Origin: an uncultured Microbacterium sp.
GTDB taxonomy: Bacteria > Actinomycetota > Actinomycetes > Actinomycetales > Microbacteriaceae
NCBI GenBank assembly: GCA_937988695.1
Contig: CALKHM010000286.1
Span: forward strand, 1-49,257
DNA: 49,257 nt
Reading direction: 5' to 3'
Within the stretch, counting starts at the first letter, position 1. Each line of letters begins with the position of its first letter. The notes beneath the pieces were generated by a model. The model saw nothing but the letters and a program-made list of their open reading frames with translations. It ran no database searches and was not told the origin of the DNA. This document shows positions 48,853 to 49,257 of this stretch, in pieces. The position numbers and the translations under genes are program-made.

Positions 48853-49257
48853 ATGACAGGGATACGGCTGGATCACGTGACGAAGGAGTTCGGCGGGAAG
48901 ACCGTCATCGACGACGTCACCCTGGAGGTTCGCGACAAGGAGTTCCTGGTCTTGCTCGGACCCTCCGGGTGCGGCAAGTCGACGCTGCTGCGGATGCTCG
49001 CCGGGCTCGAGTCCGTGTCATCGGGCACGATTCGGATCGGAGATCGAGATGCTACCCGCTTGGAGCCCAAAGAGCGGGATCTGGCGTTCGTGTTTCAGTC
49101 GTATGCGCTGTATCCGCACATGACGGTGCGGGAGAACCTCTCGTTTCCGTTGCTGATGCGGGAGTTCCGCTGGTGGTTCCATGTGCCGATTCTGGGCTGG
49201 TGGGTGAAGCGGAGGATCGAGCGCTCGCCTCGGGTCCGCGAGACGGTGGATCGCGTG
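48853..49257 (+). CDS. Sugar ABC transporter ATP-binding protein, N-terminal part (cut by window edge)
   Basis: First 135 codons of an MsmX/UgpC-type ATPase: GIRLDHVTKEFGGKTVIDDVTLEV, Walker A GPSGCGKST near residue 38, Q-loop VFQSYALYPHMTVREN. After SFPLLM the sequence reads REFRWWFHVPILGWWVKRR, an aromatic, hydrophobic insert of about 15 residues absent from the common form (PLKMRK...). ATG 48853 follows AAGGGG; ATG 48799 overlapping the permease stop would add 18 residues. Signature and Walker B lie beyond the window. Confidence 0.93.
   Translation, partial: MTGIRLDHVTKEFGGKTVIDDVTLEVRDKEFLVLLGPSGCGKSTLLRMLAGLESVSSGTIRIGDRDATRLEPKERDLAFVFQSYALYPHMTVRENLSFPLLMREFRWWFHVPILGWWVKRRIERSPRVRETVDRV

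Overview
The window looks like part of a chromosome from a high-GC Gram-positive bacterium, most likely a Microbacteriaceae (Microbacterium-like) actinobacterium. This is inferred from the G/C-rich third codon positions, frequent GTG starts, many ATGA/GTGA four-base gene overlaps, lipoprotein-type binding proteins and an actinobacterial-style ECF42 sigma factor. No RNA gene, transposase, integrase or CRISPR array was seen. Both edges cut a gene.

Layout. (1) 1-2607, minus: aldehyde dehydrogenase (partial), alpha/beta hydrolase and two tandem PF06684 paralogs, with a GntR/FCD regulator at 2887-3609. (2) 3912-8662, plus: ribose-type sugar ABC system in which the double ATPase is fused to one permease. 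(3) 8777-9994, minus: Bcr/CflA MFS exporter. (4) 10098-16950, plus: polar amino acid ABC transporter, sarcosine-oxidase-type flavoenzyme, GATase-fold protein without a nucleophile Cys, LacI regulator and PMI-like protein; two LacI-type operators overlap the promoter and a perfect third copy lies inside the flavoenzyme gene. (5) 16961-23981, plus: LysR regulator, then SMP-30 lactonase, HpcH/HpaI aldolase, MmgE/PrpD protein, 4-OT tautomerase and a NitT/TauT ABC transporter, closed by a strong terminator. (6) 24144-30789, plus: PfkB kinase, ribose-type ABC transporter, RbsD, DeoC-like aldolase and GntR/UTRA regulator, reading as a (deoxy)pentose operon. (7) 30998-35535, plus: sugar porter, enolase-superfamily dehydratase, GntR/FCD, SDR and an Anabaena-sensory-rhodopsin-transducer (ASRT) domain protein. 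(8) 35546-37237, minus: ECF42 sigma factor with its DGPF partner, then a small membrane protein at 37441. (9) 37870-41967: divergent ROK regulator versus MFS transporter plus carboxylesterase. (10) 42295-49257, plus: cupin, divergent enolase-superfamily protein, GntR/FCD, DapA-family aldolase and a CUT1 sugar ABC transporter (ATPase cut by the right edge).

Taken together this is a catabolic island: five ABC importers of four types and three MFS carriers, nearly every one packaged with its own regulator and two to five enzymes. The modules with the least obvious textbook counterpart are the LysR-controlled lactonase/aldolase/PrpD/tautomerase operon, whose aldolase has Arg in place of the HpaI catalytic His45, and the LacI-controlled flavoenzyme operon. 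Regulatory sites are unusually readable: most operons carry a recognisable promoter plus an inverted repeat suited to the adjacent regulator.
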